Shown here in pieces: positions 1 to 9,212 of a stretch of 64,000 nt of DNA; the stretch's first letter is position 1; every line of letters starts with the position of its first letter. The stretch comes from VGSG01 sp040756375. Lineage in GTDB: Bacteria; Desulfobacterota; Desulfomonilia; Desulfomonilales; Desulfomonilaceae. Below the pieces are notes generated by a model that saw only the letters and a list, made by a program, of their open reading frames with translations, was not told where the DNA came from and ran no database searches. The DNA is taken from assembly GCA_040756375.1 (NCBI GenBank), contig JBFLZC010000007.1, positions 62,001-126,000 on the forward strand. Direction: 5' to 3'. The position numbers and the translations under genes were made by a program.

Positions 1-260
1 CGCTCTCGACCCACGACCGATTCGTGCGTTAGCCGGAGCTTGCCCTCTTTCAAGTATCGGAGGCCGCCGTGCACCAGCTTCGCTGACCGGCTCGACGTGC
101 CCCAGGCAAAATCTTTTTGCTCCACGAGCAGCGCCTTCAGGCCCATACGGCCGGCTTCCCGCAGAACGCCCGCGCCGGTTATGCCGCCGCCGATCACAAT
201 TAGGTCCCAATGCTGGTCTATGCCTCTCAAGGTCATGCGGTTTTCTGTTTGAGTATTCAT
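1..260 (-). CDS. glpD: glycerol-3-phosphate dehydrogenase (FAD), N-terminal fragment cut by window edge
   Basis: Only the first ~86 codons are inside the window; the rest lies to the left. Starting from ATG at 260 the peptide shows an N-terminal dinucleotide-binding motif (VIGGGITGAG), the second FAD motif region (LVEQKDFAWGTSSRS) and the GlpD signature KLVHGGLRYL, all diagnostic for FAD-dependent glycerol-3-phosphate dehydrogenase. The enzyme oxidises glycerol-3-phosphate to dihydroxyacetone phosphate at the membrane, passing electrons to quinone. It is divergent from the kinase at 414, with about 150 bp between them that should hold both promoters. Kinase, GlpD and an alkyl-DHAP-synthase-like protein together suggest glycerol/DHAP metabolism. 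Family assignment is firm; the truncation is only the window boundary. Confidence 0.9.
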   Translation of the reverse strand, partial: MNTQTENRMTLRGIDQHWDLIVIGGGITGAGVLREAGRMGLKALLVEQKDFAWGTSSRSAKLVHGGLRYLKEGKLRLTHESVVGRE

Positions 261-413
261 GGCCCGCATTGTACAGCGCGTCTCAGGAATTTCCAAATCC
301 ATGCGCAAACTCGTGCAGTCTGATCGTGGATTCGGGACGCTCTTCGTGCTATGTCTGTCTCACTCCATGACAACGCTTCGCTTGCGTCAAGAAAGGCAGG
401 AAGGGGGTGGCCT

Positions 414-1988
414 GTGAAGGACGTGATCCTCTCGATCGATTGCGGCACACAGAGTTTGCGTTCCTTGCTTTTTTCCTCCACCGGCGAGCTTCTGGACAAA
501 GCTCAGTCGCAGTACGAGCCCTATTTCAGTGTGAAACCCGGGTGGGCCGAACAAGACCCGGAGATATTCTGGCGCAGCGTATGCGAAACCTGCCGGACCA
601 TCAAAGAGCGCAACCCCAGTCTATTCGAGCGGATCGTCGGGGTCGGGGTAACGTCTCAGAGAGACAGCATGATCAATGTGGACGCGGCAGGCACACCTCT
701 GCGACCCGCTATTACCTGGCTGGATCAGCGAAAGGCCCAGAGTGTCTATGTTCCGGGCCGACTGATGAGACTGGCTTTCCGAGCGGTAGGAGTGTATGAG
801 GCGATCAGCAAGGGGCAAATCGACGGCAAGTGCAACTGGATCAGGCAGTACCAGCCCGAGATATGGGAGAAGACGCACAAATATCTTCAGGTATCCGGAT
901 TCCTGAACTTCAGATTGACCGGCGAATTCAAGGACTCCATCGCATCTCAGATCGGGCACATCCCTTTTGATTACAAAAGGATGCGATGGGCATCAAAGCG
1001 TGGACTTACTAGTAAACTCTTTCCCATCGAACCAAGCAAATTGCCGGAGGTTATCCCTCCGGGGAAACAGATAGGTGTGGTCTCGCAGCAAGCTGCGCGG
1101 GAAACGGGTATTGCTGCCGGGACTCCGGTGATCGCCTGCGGGTCTGATAAGGGCTGCGAAACCATCGGGATGGGTGTGGTTAACGAAAAATCAGCTAGCC
1201 TCAGTTTCGGTACCACTGCCACGGTGCAAACCACCACCAAACGTTATTTTGAGCCTTTACGGTTCATGCCGCCATATCCCGCACCGATTCCGGGCCATTA
1301 CAACCCGGAAGTGGAGATTTTCCGTGGTTACTGGATGATCACGTGGTTCAAGAACGAATTTGCGCATAAGGAACTGCTCCAGGCCGAAGAGCGAGGCGTG
1401 CCGCACGAGCAGGTGCTTGACGAGTTGCTCCGAGAAGTGCCCGCCGGCTCCATGGGCTTGCTTGTTCAGCCGTACTGGGGGCCTGGCCTGAAACATCCTG
1501 AAGCGAAAGGCGCGATGATCGGTTTTGGTGACGTGCACCGAAAGCCTCATGTGTATCGTGCAGTCATAGAGGGGCTCGGTTATGCGCTGCTCGAAGGTCT
1601 GCGCAGCATAGAAAACGTAGGCAAGCATCGAACCGAAAGAGTCGCGGTTTCAGGCGGCGCGTCCCAGAGCGACGAAATATGCGCGATCACTGCAGACATT
1701 TTCAATTTGCCGCTGGTGAGAGGCGTCACCCATGAAACTTCCGGCCTTGGAGCCGCAATTGTAACTTCAGTGGGACTCGGTATTCACACCTCCTTCGATT
1801 CAGCCATACAGAACATGGTGAAATATGAACGGACATTTGAGCCTAATCTCCAAAATGTTGCTATCTATCGCGAATTGTACGAGCGTGTGTATCATAAGAT
1901 CTACGGGGCTCTTAAGCCACTGTACGAAGAGATCCGCGAAATCACCGGCTACCCGGAAAAAGTAGGGGAGCCCAGGAGAAGAGCGTAG
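414..1988 (+). CDS. FGGY-family carbohydrate kinase (glycerol/xylulose kinase-like)
   Basis: 524 residues from a GTG at 414, preferred over the ATG at 351 because a purine-rich ribosome-binding site (AGGAAGGGGG) lies just upstream and the family's N-terminal phosphate-binding motif (SIDCGTQSLRS) then falls near residue 7. Other FGGY hallmarks are the GVGVTSQRDS segment, a LDQR segment, the ATP-domain motif SLSFGTTATVQ, and near the C-terminus VSGGASQSDEICAITADIFNLPL. The protein should phosphorylate a polyol or sugar with ATP; the substrate cannot be read from sequence. Its stop codon is directly followed by the ATG of the next gene, so the two are almost certainly co-transcribed. Divergent glpD makes glycerol a reasonable guess, but canonical GlpK motifs were not verified. 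Confidence 0.85.
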   Translation: MKDVILSIDCGTQSLRSLLFSSTGELLDKAQSQYEPYFSVKPGWAEQDPEIFWRSVCETCRTIKERNPSLFERIVGVGVTSQRDSMINVDAAGTPLRPAITWLDQRKAQSVYVPGRLMRLAFRAVGVYEAISKGQIDGKCNWIRQYQPEIWEKTHKYLQVSGFLNFRLTGEFKDSIASQIGHIPFDYKRMRWASKRGLTSKLFPIEPSKLPEVIPPGKQIGVVSQQAARETGIAAGTPVIACGSDKGCETIGMGVVNEKSASLSFGTTATVQTTTKRYFEPLRFMPPYPAPIPGHYNPEVEIFRGYWMITWFKNEFAHKELLQAEERGVPHEQVLDELLREVPAGSMGLLVQPYWGPGLKHPEAKGAMIGFGDVHRKPHVYRAVIEGLGYALLEGLRSIENVGKHRTERVAVSGGASQSDEICAITADIFNLPLVRGVTHETSGLGAAIVTSVGLGIHTSFDSAIQNMVKYERTFEPNLQNVAIYRELYERVYHKIYGALKPLYEEIREITGYPEKVGEPRRRA

Positions 1989-3698
1989 ATGAAACAAGAC
2001 GGAACCTTCTATCCTGACTGGACGAACGAACCCCCCGGAGAAAAGTCCTATCGTTCCATATTCAAGTGGGGAGACCCTCACGCGTTCAAGCATCCAAACC
2101 GCAAATTGTATGTATTGCTAAAGGAGACGTTTCACCTCACGGATAATGATTTCAAACACAAACAGGGGACAGGAAATGACGAGGTACGTGTCACGCAACC
2201 CATCCGCCTGTCCGCCGCGCAAATCGATACATTCCGTGAGCTGGTCGGATCTGACAACGTTAATTCGGACGATTACGCACGGGTTCGATTCGCCACAGGA
2301 AAAACTACCGAAGAAGCGATGATGCTTCGAGAAGGGACATCCGGTGCCGTCACCGACCTGGTATTGCATCCGCGTGGAAAAGAGGATGTGGTCAAGGTAG
2401 TGGAATACTGTAATCAAGAAAGGATTCCTATTTATGTATATGGTGGAGGGTCTTCCGTAACATTAGGTCTCCGGCCTACTAAAGGCGGAGTAACGCTGGT
2501 TATGAGCACGCACATGAACCGAGTGCTCGCTTTCAATGAAATCAACCAAACTATTACGGTCGAGCCTGGAATCATGGGACCGGATTACGAACGGGCACTG
2601 AACAAGGCTCCTGAGCTTTTCAATGCCAAACGCCGATACACGTGCGGCCATTTTCCTCAATCGTTCGAGTACTCCACGGTGGGCGGCTGGATTGTCACCC
2701 TTGGCTCAGGTCAGGAATCATCATATTACGGGGATGTATACGATCTTGTGGTAAGCCAAGAATATGTAACCCCCGCAGGCTGCTTCAAGACCGCGGATTA
2801 TCCCGCAACTGCGACCGGACCGAAGATTAACGATATCATGAAGGGGAGCGAGGGAACATTCGGCGTGCTAGTGAGTGCGACGCTGAAAGTATTCCGGTAC
2901 TGTCCGGAAAATAGTCGCAATTTTGCATTCATGTTCCCTAGTTGGGAAGCTGCCGTGGACGCATCGCGGGAGATCAGCCAGGGTGAATTCGGCATGCCTT
3001 CCGTATTCAGGATCTCCGACCCCGAAGAGACTGACGTGGCATTGAGACTCTACGGCATCCAAGGTTCAATCATCGACAAACTTATGCGTGCGCGTGGCTT
3101 CCGGCCGTCCGCGCGGTGCCTCTTCGTCGGCCGCAGCCAAGGCGAACGGGGTTCCACAAAGAGTGTGAAACGTAATGTCATGAAGATATGTCGGCGCTAT
3201 GGAGGCATGTACCTCACCGGATATCCGGTACGTCGTTGGGAACATGGGAGATACACGGACCCATACATGCGAGAGGATCTCAACGATTACGGCATACTCA
3301 TCGATACCTTGGAAACCTCGGTCACCTGGGACACTATTCATAAAGTTCATCAAGGAGTGAGAGCATTTATCAAGAACCGCCCTGATACAATTTGCATGAC
3401 ACACGCGTCTCACTTTTATCCCCAGGGCACCAATCTCTATTTCATCTTTATCACACGAGCTCAGAGTCTTGAGGACTACAAGCAGTTTCACGCGGGCATT
3501 ATCGATAAGATTGAACAGCACGGAGGCTCATTGAGTCACCATCACGGTGTGGGCAGATTGATGGCTCCTTGGATGGAACGTCATATGGGATCGGCACAGA
3601 TGAATGTGCTGCGCGCGCTGAAGAAACATTTCGACCCGAACAACATTATGAATCCCGGAGGCACCCTGGGGTTCGATACAGACCCGCGACCAGTATAA
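1989..3698 (+). CDS. FAD-binding oxidoreductase resembling alkyldihydroxyacetonephosphate synthase
   Basis: 569 residues. A VAO/PCMH-type FAD-binding domain is visible from about residue 100 (AVTDLVLHPRGKEDVVKVV, then VYGGGSSVTLG, and GGWIVTLGSGQESSYYGDVYDLV). The C-terminal part has SLSHHHGVGRLMAPWM, the triple-histidine segment typical of alkyl-DHAP synthases, and ends with the usual FDPNNIMNPGG motif. Alkyl-DHAP synthase exchanges the acyl chain of acyl-DHAP for a fatty alcohol and so creates the ether bond of ether lipids. Zero-base spacing to the upstream kinase and nearness to glpD fit glycerol-phosphate backbone chemistry. The first ~90 residues also match the family's lead-in (FKWGDPHAF). 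A D-lactate or glycolate dehydrogenase-like flavoprotein is the alternative, but the HHH motif favours AGPS. Confidence 0.78.
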   Translation: MKQDGTFYPDWTNEPPGEKSYRSIFKWGDPHAFKHPNRKLYVLLKETFHLTDNDFKHKQGTGNDEVRVTQPIRLSAAQIDTFRELVGSDNVNSDDYARVRFATGKTTEEAMMLREGTSGAVTDLVLHPRGKEDVVKVVEYCNQERIPIYVYGGGSSVTLGLRPTKGGVTLVMSTHMNRVLAFNEINQTITVEPGIMGPDYERALNKAPELFNAKRRYTCGHFPQSFEYSTVGGWIVTLGSGQESSYYGDVYDLVVSQEYVTPAGCFKTADYPATATGPKINDIMKGSEGTFGVLVSATLKVFRYCPENSRNFAFMFPSWEAAVDASREISQGEFGMPSVFRISDPEETDVALRLYGIQGSIIDKLMRARGFRPSARCLFVGRSQGERGSTKSVKRNVMKICRRYGGMYLTGYPVRRWEHGRYTDPYMREDLNDYGILIDTLETSVTWDTIHKVHQGVRAFIKNRPDTICMTHASHFYPQGTNLYFIFITRAQSLEDYKQFHAGIIDKIEQHGGSLSHHHGVGRLMAPWMERHMGSAQMNVLRALKKHFDPNNIMNPGGTLGFDTDPRPV

Positions 3699-3730
3699 AG
3701 ATGGCATCTCCTGAATTTGGTTGCCGGCTC

Positions 3731-4183
3731 CTACAGAACGATACCGTTTATCCGTACCAGGCTGTACACCAGTGCAATTATCGCCCAGTAAACCCAGATG
3801 CCCCAATAATAAGTGTAGAATGCCAATGGGCCGCACTTGGGGTACACGTATTCACCATCCACGAACCACAGAACAATGCTGATATATAGAGCTATCGCCG
3901 CTACCGCGGCCCACAGCATATAACCCCACGGCCGACCTAGTATCACTCCAAGGCTCCCCACTATCAGCGGTGGAAACTGCATGAGCATATCAGCCCAACC
4001 TGAACCGTGGCAGAAAAGGAAATGCGTCTTGTCGGCATAATCTTCTCCTTTTCCTATGAGAAGATCCTTGACTCTGCGACTGTGTGGGTTTCTAACAGCG
4101 AGTATCTGCATGTAAGCCGCTGGGGCATAAATTATCAGGCCGACGATCACCAACGCCCACGTAACGCCGGTTGGTTCAATCAT
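3731..4183 (-). CDS. small integral membrane protein, unknown function
   Basis: 150 residues, starting at ATG 4183 with GGGGGTG about 8 bases upstream. Four hydrophobic segments are visible (about residues 8-27, 66-85, 88-108 and 125-144). Between the first two lies a polar loop containing RNPHSRRVKDLLIGKGEDYADKTH, and a CHG motif lies near residue 60. I do not recognise a family. It converges with the flavoprotein gene and is upstream-adjacent to nothing obviously related, so no role can be assigned from context. Confidence 0.6.
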   Translation of the reverse strand: MIEPTGVTWALVIVGLIIYAPAAYMQILAVRNPHSRRVKDLLIGKGEDYADKTHFLFCHGSGWADMLMQFPPLIVGSLGVILGRPWGYMLWAAVAAIALYISIVLWFVDGEYVYPKCGPLAFYTYYWGIWVYWAIIALVYSLVRINGIVL

Positions 4184-4289
4184 TTCCTTTCACCCCCTCA
4201 ATCGCATGCAGAGCTCCAGCGGTCCGGTATAGTCCAAAGTCTTTGTCCTTCATCATGATACCGGGCGCATTGGTGTCGAGCTCGCTCCT

Positions 4290-4853
4290 TCACTTTTCCG
4301 CGGGCAAAAGCGTTGCCTGATGAGCCACGAGCTGCCATTCTTTTCCGACTTTCGCGAAGACGTGTGTGAATCGGTTCACACCAGTTATTTCCTTTCCTCG
4401 CGAAAAAACTTTCAGAACAAACTTGCCCGTAACAATTGCTGTGTCACCGAAGGTGCGCACATTCACTTCCTCCGCTACGATCGGAGCCAGGAATTTTCTG
4501 TTACCGGACTTGAGCTGCTCGATAAACTGGGCTTTCGTCTCTACCAGACCCGTGCCATGAATGTAGCTGATATTGTCCGCGAGAATCTTCTCAAGCGCTT
4601 CAACGTCGCCTTTGAACACCGCGTCCGCCCAGGCCTGTTCAATCTTCAGGATATCTTCCTTTGATGCCTTAGGCGAATGGGCCTGTACCGGCAGCAACAT
4701 GACTCCTGCGATCAGCAAGATCGCAATCGCTATAGCAACCGACCCGTTTCCGTAAACCTTGCTGAGCGAGGCTCCGAGCATGGCAGAACTGATCTTTTTC
4801 AGCCCTCCATGCCCGTACATGATCCGAACTGCTCGATGCATAGACGTGTGCAT
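4290..4853 (-). CDS. NTF2-like (SnoaL/DUF4440) protein with N-terminal hydrophobic segment
   Basis: 187 residues from the ATG at 4853, chosen over the longer reading frame because GAGGAGG sits five or six bases before it. A hydrophobic stretch (about residues 37-58, ending near VQAHS) could be an uncleaved anchor or a late signal sequence. The rest has the DUF4440/NTF2-like pattern: DILKIEQAWADAVFKGDVEALEKILADN, then YIHGTG, AIVTGKFVL and a final WQLVAHQATLLP. Such domains bind small ligands or act as dimerisation folds, and many are secreted proteins of unknown function. Stands alone between two unrelated genes. Confidence 0.75.
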   Translation of the reverse strand: MHTSMHRAVRIMYGHGGLKKISSAMLGASLSKVYGNGSVAIAIAILLIAGVMLLPVQAHSPKASKEDILKIEQAWADAVFKGDVEALEKILADNISYIHGTGLVETKAQFIEQLKSGNRKFLAPIVAEEVNVRTFGDTAIVTGKFVLKVFSRGKEITGVNRFTHVFAKVGKEWQLVAHQATLLPAEK

Positions 4854-4983
4854 GTGGACCTCCTCTGTCTCCGCGGTTGAGGCATACCAGACCGTGTCTC
4901 GGTCCAGCCTGTCAAAATACACTTATGCTCTAATCCGTAAATCGAGCACTCCGTGACGTTAGGAAACGCAGCTTGTACCCTAA

Positions 4984-7900
4984 TCACCGATCAGGCCGCT
5001 CTTTGGCTTGCGTTTCGACTATGTGCAGCCACTTCATCAAACCCCAGTTTATCAAGTCTGCTGCCCGCGCGACGTCCAGGCGATATTTCTCAGGTATGAG
5101 AGAACAATCCACCACATAAACGCCATCCTTTTGAGCAAGAAAAGGACATGCAGCCAAAGCTTCATGGTCCAGCTGGGAAAGCCACCAATAAGCACGGTTC
5201 AGGATCGGCTTCAAGCTCTTGACCTTGAAACCCTGGCCAGTATAGTTGTTGGCAAACAGCATGAGTTGCTCGGCCCGGCTCGCGCGGGAAAATTCGTCCA
5301 AGAGGTCGCGATCGCGTTTTATGGCAAAGAACGGTGCAACGAGTGAAAGGCTCGTTGTGGAAGGATGAACTTGTTTCCACGCCTGTGTGATGGTCTCCAT
5401 CAGGGAGGGTATATTCGCGGTTGAAGGATCGAAATTATGAAATCGACCGCCTGTTTCCAGATGTGGAAAGGCTTCTCTTATTTCCTTTCCGGCTTCATGC
5501 AATATCAGGAAATTCGATTCATGATCATCCCAAAAAGTATCCTTCAGACCTTCCAGAGTAAGCTCCCCGCAGCCCTTCGCATAAATGAGACATATGTTTC
5601 GGTCCCGCGCTTCACGCGTCCAAGCCTCCTTTTCCACGAGCGACAGAGCATGGGATGTAAACACATCTTCGATTCGTTTCAACTCCTCTTCGTAAATGAA
5701 TGTCACCTTCGCGGCTTGCAGGATATGATCCACCAAAACAATTTGGAGCACTTGGCGTCCATAATCAAAGGGCTGGTGAGGCTCTTCCCATTCTTCGAAT
5801 GTGAGGATTTGGAGCTCGCGCTTGAGTGCGTCCGGTAGTCGATCTATGCCTTCCTGCCCTTCCGCGTTCTCCTTTGGGACGATCACGGTTCGGCATCCCG
5901 CATCCCTTGCGGTTTCCAACTTGGCCACCAGAGCTCCAATCGCGGTGATACGTCCGTGCGTGTCGATCTCGCCGCTCATGGCAACGTCTCGCCGAATCGC
6001 GCGGCCTGAAAGCACCGACGCAAGGGCCAGAGCAATAGCCCCTCCGGCGGAAGGCCCATCCTTTGGGGTGGATCCTCCCATGAAGTGTAGGTGAATCGGC
6101 TGTCGCGCCCGTTCCAGGTCTATCCCAAGCTGATCGGCCCAATGCAAAATTGCTGTGGTGGCAACCCGGCGGCTTTCATCCATGACTCGTTCGATATTTC
6201 CCGTGGCATGTACCATGCTTACATACCCGTGACGATCTCCTCGATCCTCACCGGTTTCGATCGGTGTAGCTTGTACGGGAATTACCGAACCGATACCCCG
6301 CTCCACGTTGACTCCAAGTGCCATCATTTCTCCCATTCGGTCATCGTTATTGATCATGCGGGGCTTCGTGGGGGCCTCCAGATAGCGTTTCAGCGATCCT
6401 CTGGTAATGCGCACCGACGTTTCCGCGCCGGTGAGAATTTCCTTTCGGAATACCCTCAGGAAAAGCTGTCGGATGATTCTCTCCAGTTCGCGCACGCCGG
6501 CTTCGTGGGTGTATGTGGAGATCAGGTGGCGCAAAAGCGGCACTTCGTCTTCAGGATCGATGAATATCTGGTCCGCGCCGATTAGGTATCGCTTGCGTAC
6601 TCGATCGATGAGATACTCCTGCGCGATAGCTATCTTCTCCTCGATGCTGTAATGGTCGAGCATCACCACTTCGCAGCGATTCACCACAGGCGGTGGCACA
6701 GTCTCCAACGTATTCGCGGTAAGTATGAAATGAAAGTTGGAGAGATCGATATCGATGGTTGTTTGCGTATATTTGTCGTGGAAAAGATGATTCTGTTCGG
6801 GGTCAAGTATCTCGAGGAGCGTCGCAATCGCGACTTTGTCGGTTTTGTCTGCTTCGTCCATGATAAACATTCCGTTCATGACGCCCATCTTAATAATGCC
6901 CTGGACGATCGCGCCCGGCTTGGAACCTTCATAGGTAAATCCGTGGCCTCGCAGATCCGCCTCATCCTTCATGCCGCCTAGAGATAGCTTGTGGAACGGT
7001 ATTCCAAGATTGTTTGCTATAGAAATAGCAAGAGAAGTCTTACCCACTCCGGCAGGGCCGACAAAGAGAAACGCGCTGCCGTTTCGCTTCCAGGATGCCG
7101 CGTCCTTCTCGTCAAATTGTTGGTAGCGCCAGATAAGATTCGTGAAGAAATCGCAGATGATCTGTTTAGGTTTTTCCAATCCGTAATGACTTTTATTGAG
7201 TCCTTCCTCGAATTCCTCGGGCCTCACCGTGATTTTCTGGATTCTACCCCAATTAATTGCCAAAAGCGTTTCAATGAGCTCACTGTATTTGTAACCACTG
7301 ACACCCGCAATGTTTAATTTGTTTTTGTCGATGACTTCCATTACTTGGCGAGGAAATGCAGGATCGCTGCGAATCTCTTCGATACGATCCTTTAGGCTCT
7401 TTGTGGGAGCCTTGGTCACCGGTACAATTATGGGCTCTGAAGGCGGCTCGCGCAGGGCCGGCGCAATCCCGACCAGCTCTTCGGCCAGCTCCGTAAGGCG
7501 TCTCTTGAAGTTATCGAAAATCTCATCAGGACTCTTGTCATCGAGTATGGCTTCGGGCAGTCCCAGTTCCTGCAATATGTAAACCACACCCCAGTTCTCT
7601 ATGAATGAATCGAAGACCGTTCGAGCTTCCTTCTCATCCAGCTCGAATTGCAGGATAAAGAGCCTTAGCAATTCCTCGAGATACGCTGTTCTTCGCAGCA
7701 GCGGATAATACATATCTTGACTGCGCCGATAACAAACCCCTAGGACCTTGGTCTTGGTCTCTGTGCAGAAGGACGAAAAGACTTCTCGGAGGAGCCGTTC
7801 AGGCATGTCAGCCAATGCAATAACGAATGCGTTCAAAATGCGTCGTATCAACGCATCGCAGGATTTTCCGCTCTCCATGCAGTCAAATAGTGCGAGATAC

Positions 7901-8439
7901 GGCTGTCCTTTCAGACCGTTCAATTCGTCCGAAAGGGAAAGTCGCAGCGCCCGGTAGAAGGTAGGATCGTCCGTCCGCTTCTGTATTGTAAAGTCAACAT
8001 CCGATTGCATTACGTCACGTTCGGTCGCTCCCGGATAGAGCATGTGCTCCACCTGGTGACGCAGCATGAATTCGGCAAACGCGAGCATTTTGCGTTCACC
8101 GGGCGTTCCATCGCCTATCCTGGCCTCCGTTTGGCCGGGAACAACAAATGCAAGAAAGTCGAAGACCCGCTCGTGTATCAGGATTTCCCATGAGGTATCT
8201 TTGCGGGCCATCAGGCATACTGCACGGACTCGATTATCACTGTCCTCCATGCGTGTGATCTTTAGACCGTCGCTCACCTGCCTGATCACAATAGGATCGG
8301 TACCTCGATGGTGACGGAAATAGGGAAACACACGCCTGGAAAGAATGATCTTGAGGATATCGACGACCCTCTTGGCCTCGCTTTCGCTGGGCAGCGGTAA
8401 GGATTCAAGGACAGTATGGTCGAACTCGATGGGAATCAT
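4984..8439 (-). CDS. large Lon-like AAA+ protease with atypical N- and C-terminal domains
   Basis: 1,151 residues from ATG 8439 (CTGGAG six bases upstream). The middle holds a Lon-type AAA+ module: Walker A GPAGVGKTS near residue 460, the following LGGMKDEADLRGHGFTYEGS, Walker B MFIMDEADK and sensor segment ILTANTLETVP. The Lon protease domain follows, with the catalytic Ser in PKDGPSAGGA (near 796) and the Lys in GALVAKLETARDAG (near 838). The ~400-residue N-terminal part does not show the usual Lon substrate-binding domain, and about 250 residues follow the protease domain, which is much longer than in LonA. It should be an ATP-dependent serine protease with different substrate selection from housekeeping Lon. 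It is monocistronic by position. Confidence 0.87.
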   Translation of the reverse strand: MIPIEFDHTVLESLPLPSESEAKRVVDILKIILSRRVFPYFRHHRGTDPIVIRQVSDGLKITRMEDSDNRVRAVCLMARKDTSWEILIHERVFDFLAFVVPGQTEARIGDGTPGERKMLAFAEFMLRHQVEHMLYPGATERDVMQSDVDFTIQKRTDDPTFYRALRLSLSDELNGLKGQPYLALFDCMESGKSCDALIRRILNAFVIALADMPERLLREVFSSFCTETKTKVLGVCYRRSQDMYYPLLRRTAYLEELLRLFILQFELDEKEARTVFDSFIENWGVVYILQELGLPEAILDDKSPDEIFDNFKRRLTELAEELVGIAPALREPPSEPIIVPVTKAPTKSLKDRIEEIRSDPAFPRQVMEVIDKNKLNIAGVSGYKYSELIETLLAINWGRIQKITVRPEEFEEGLNKSHYGLEKPKQIICDFFTNLIWRYQQFDEKDAASWKRNGSAFLFVGPAGVGKTSLAISIANNLGIPFHKLSLGGMKDEADLRGHGFTYEGSKPGAIVQGIIKMGVMNGMFIMDEADKTDKVAIATLLEILDPEQNHLFHDKYTQTTIDIDLSNFHFILTANTLETVPPPVVNRCEVVMLDHYSIEEKIAIAQEYLIDRVRKRYLIGADQIFIDPEDEVPLLRHLISTYTHEAGVRELERIIRQLFLRVFRKEILTGAETSVRITRGSLKRYLEAPTKPRMINNDDRMGEMMALGVNVERGIGSVIPVQATPIETGEDRGDRHGYVSMVHATGNIERVMDESRRVATTAILHWADQLGIDLERARQPIHLHFMGGSTPKDGPSAGGAIALALASVLSGRAIRRDVAMSGEIDTHGRITAIGALVAKLETARDAGCRTVIVPKENAEGQEGIDRLPDALKRELQILTFEEWEEPHQPFDYGRQVLQIVLVDHILQAAKVTFIYEEELKRIEDVFTSHALSLVEKEAWTREARDRNICLIYAKGCGELTLEGLKDTFWDDHESNFLILHEAGKEIREAFPHLETGGRFHNFDPSTANIPSLMETITQAWKQVHPSTTSLSLVAPFFAIKRDRDLLDEFSRASRAEQLMLFANNYTGQGFKVKSLKPILNRAYWWLSQLDHEALAACPFLAQKDGVYVVDCSLIPEKYRLDVARAADLINWGLMKWLHIVETQAKERPDR

Positions 8440-8544
8440 AAGAGGCTCCAGCGACAAGAATAACAGACTAGGAACAAATATTTGTTCGCATAGTAAGCTT
8501 TTGCGTGCAAGCGATTAGCCGTCGGCTTCCACACAGCTCAAGGA

Positions 8545-9093
8545 CTATCCTCTCAACTTAGGTATGAGAAACGGGGTTCTCTTCTTATATTCTTCGTACT
8601 CTGCTCCAAACTTCAGCGCGAGTTCTCTTTCTTCCACGAATCTGTGATAAGAACTGCCCAGGATCAAGCCCAGGATGAACATAAGGACCCCTATGCCGAG
8701 TGATCCGAAATACGTCCCTACGCCCAAATAATACAAGTTCGCGCCTAATTGTATGGGGTTCCGACACAGACGGTAAGGACCGGTTACGATGAGTTTCTGC
8801 GGAGGCGCGATGGGCACAGGCGTTCCTTTCCCGATTCTGACCTGCGTAAGTACGGCCCATCCCGCGAACACTATGCCAACGATCACACACACAAGAGCGA
8901 AAACGGTCTCCAAGAGCTTTGCCCGGGGCGCAATGAGGTGTTTCTCAATAACGTAGCCCGCGAGAAAGAGCAGGAATGGGACTACCAGGAAAAAGATCGC
9001 GGTTCCCAACAAGATTGCAGTCGTCTTGTATCCGGGGGACCTTACCTTTGCCGAGGCCCTTACGAGAGCGTCCAGGTACTTTCCCAGGAACAT
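8545..9093 (-). CDS. isoprenylcysteine carboxyl methyltransferase-like membrane protein
   Basis: 182 residues with about four or five hydrophobic segments. The C-terminal half carries the ICMT/PEMT-type signature: TGPYRLCRNPIQLG, then a hydrophobic pair, and EERELALKFGAEYEEYKKRTPFLIPKL. Bacterial members of this family are SAM-dependent membrane methyltransferases of mostly unknown substrate. It lies between the Lon-like gene and the efflux pair without overlap, and shows no functional link to either. Confidence 0.8.
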   Translation of the reverse strand: MFLGKYLDALVRASAKVRSPGYKTTAILLGTAIFFLVVPFLLFLAGYVIEKHLIAPRAKLLETVFALVCVIVGIVFAGWAVLTQVRIGKGTPVPIAPPQKLIVTGPYRLCRNPIQLGANLYYLGVGTYFGSLGIGVLMFILGLILGSSYHRFVEERELALKFGAEYEEYKKRTPFLIPKLRG

Positions 9094-9212
9094 AGTGGTG
9101 TCTCACTTCCTCCCTAATCCGGGGCTTCGTGTCAGCGTGATCGAGGCCTGAATTCGTCACTCTCATTTTACAACGTTGAGCGTGTTACAGCCGATCTTCG
9201 AAGAAAGCGGCC

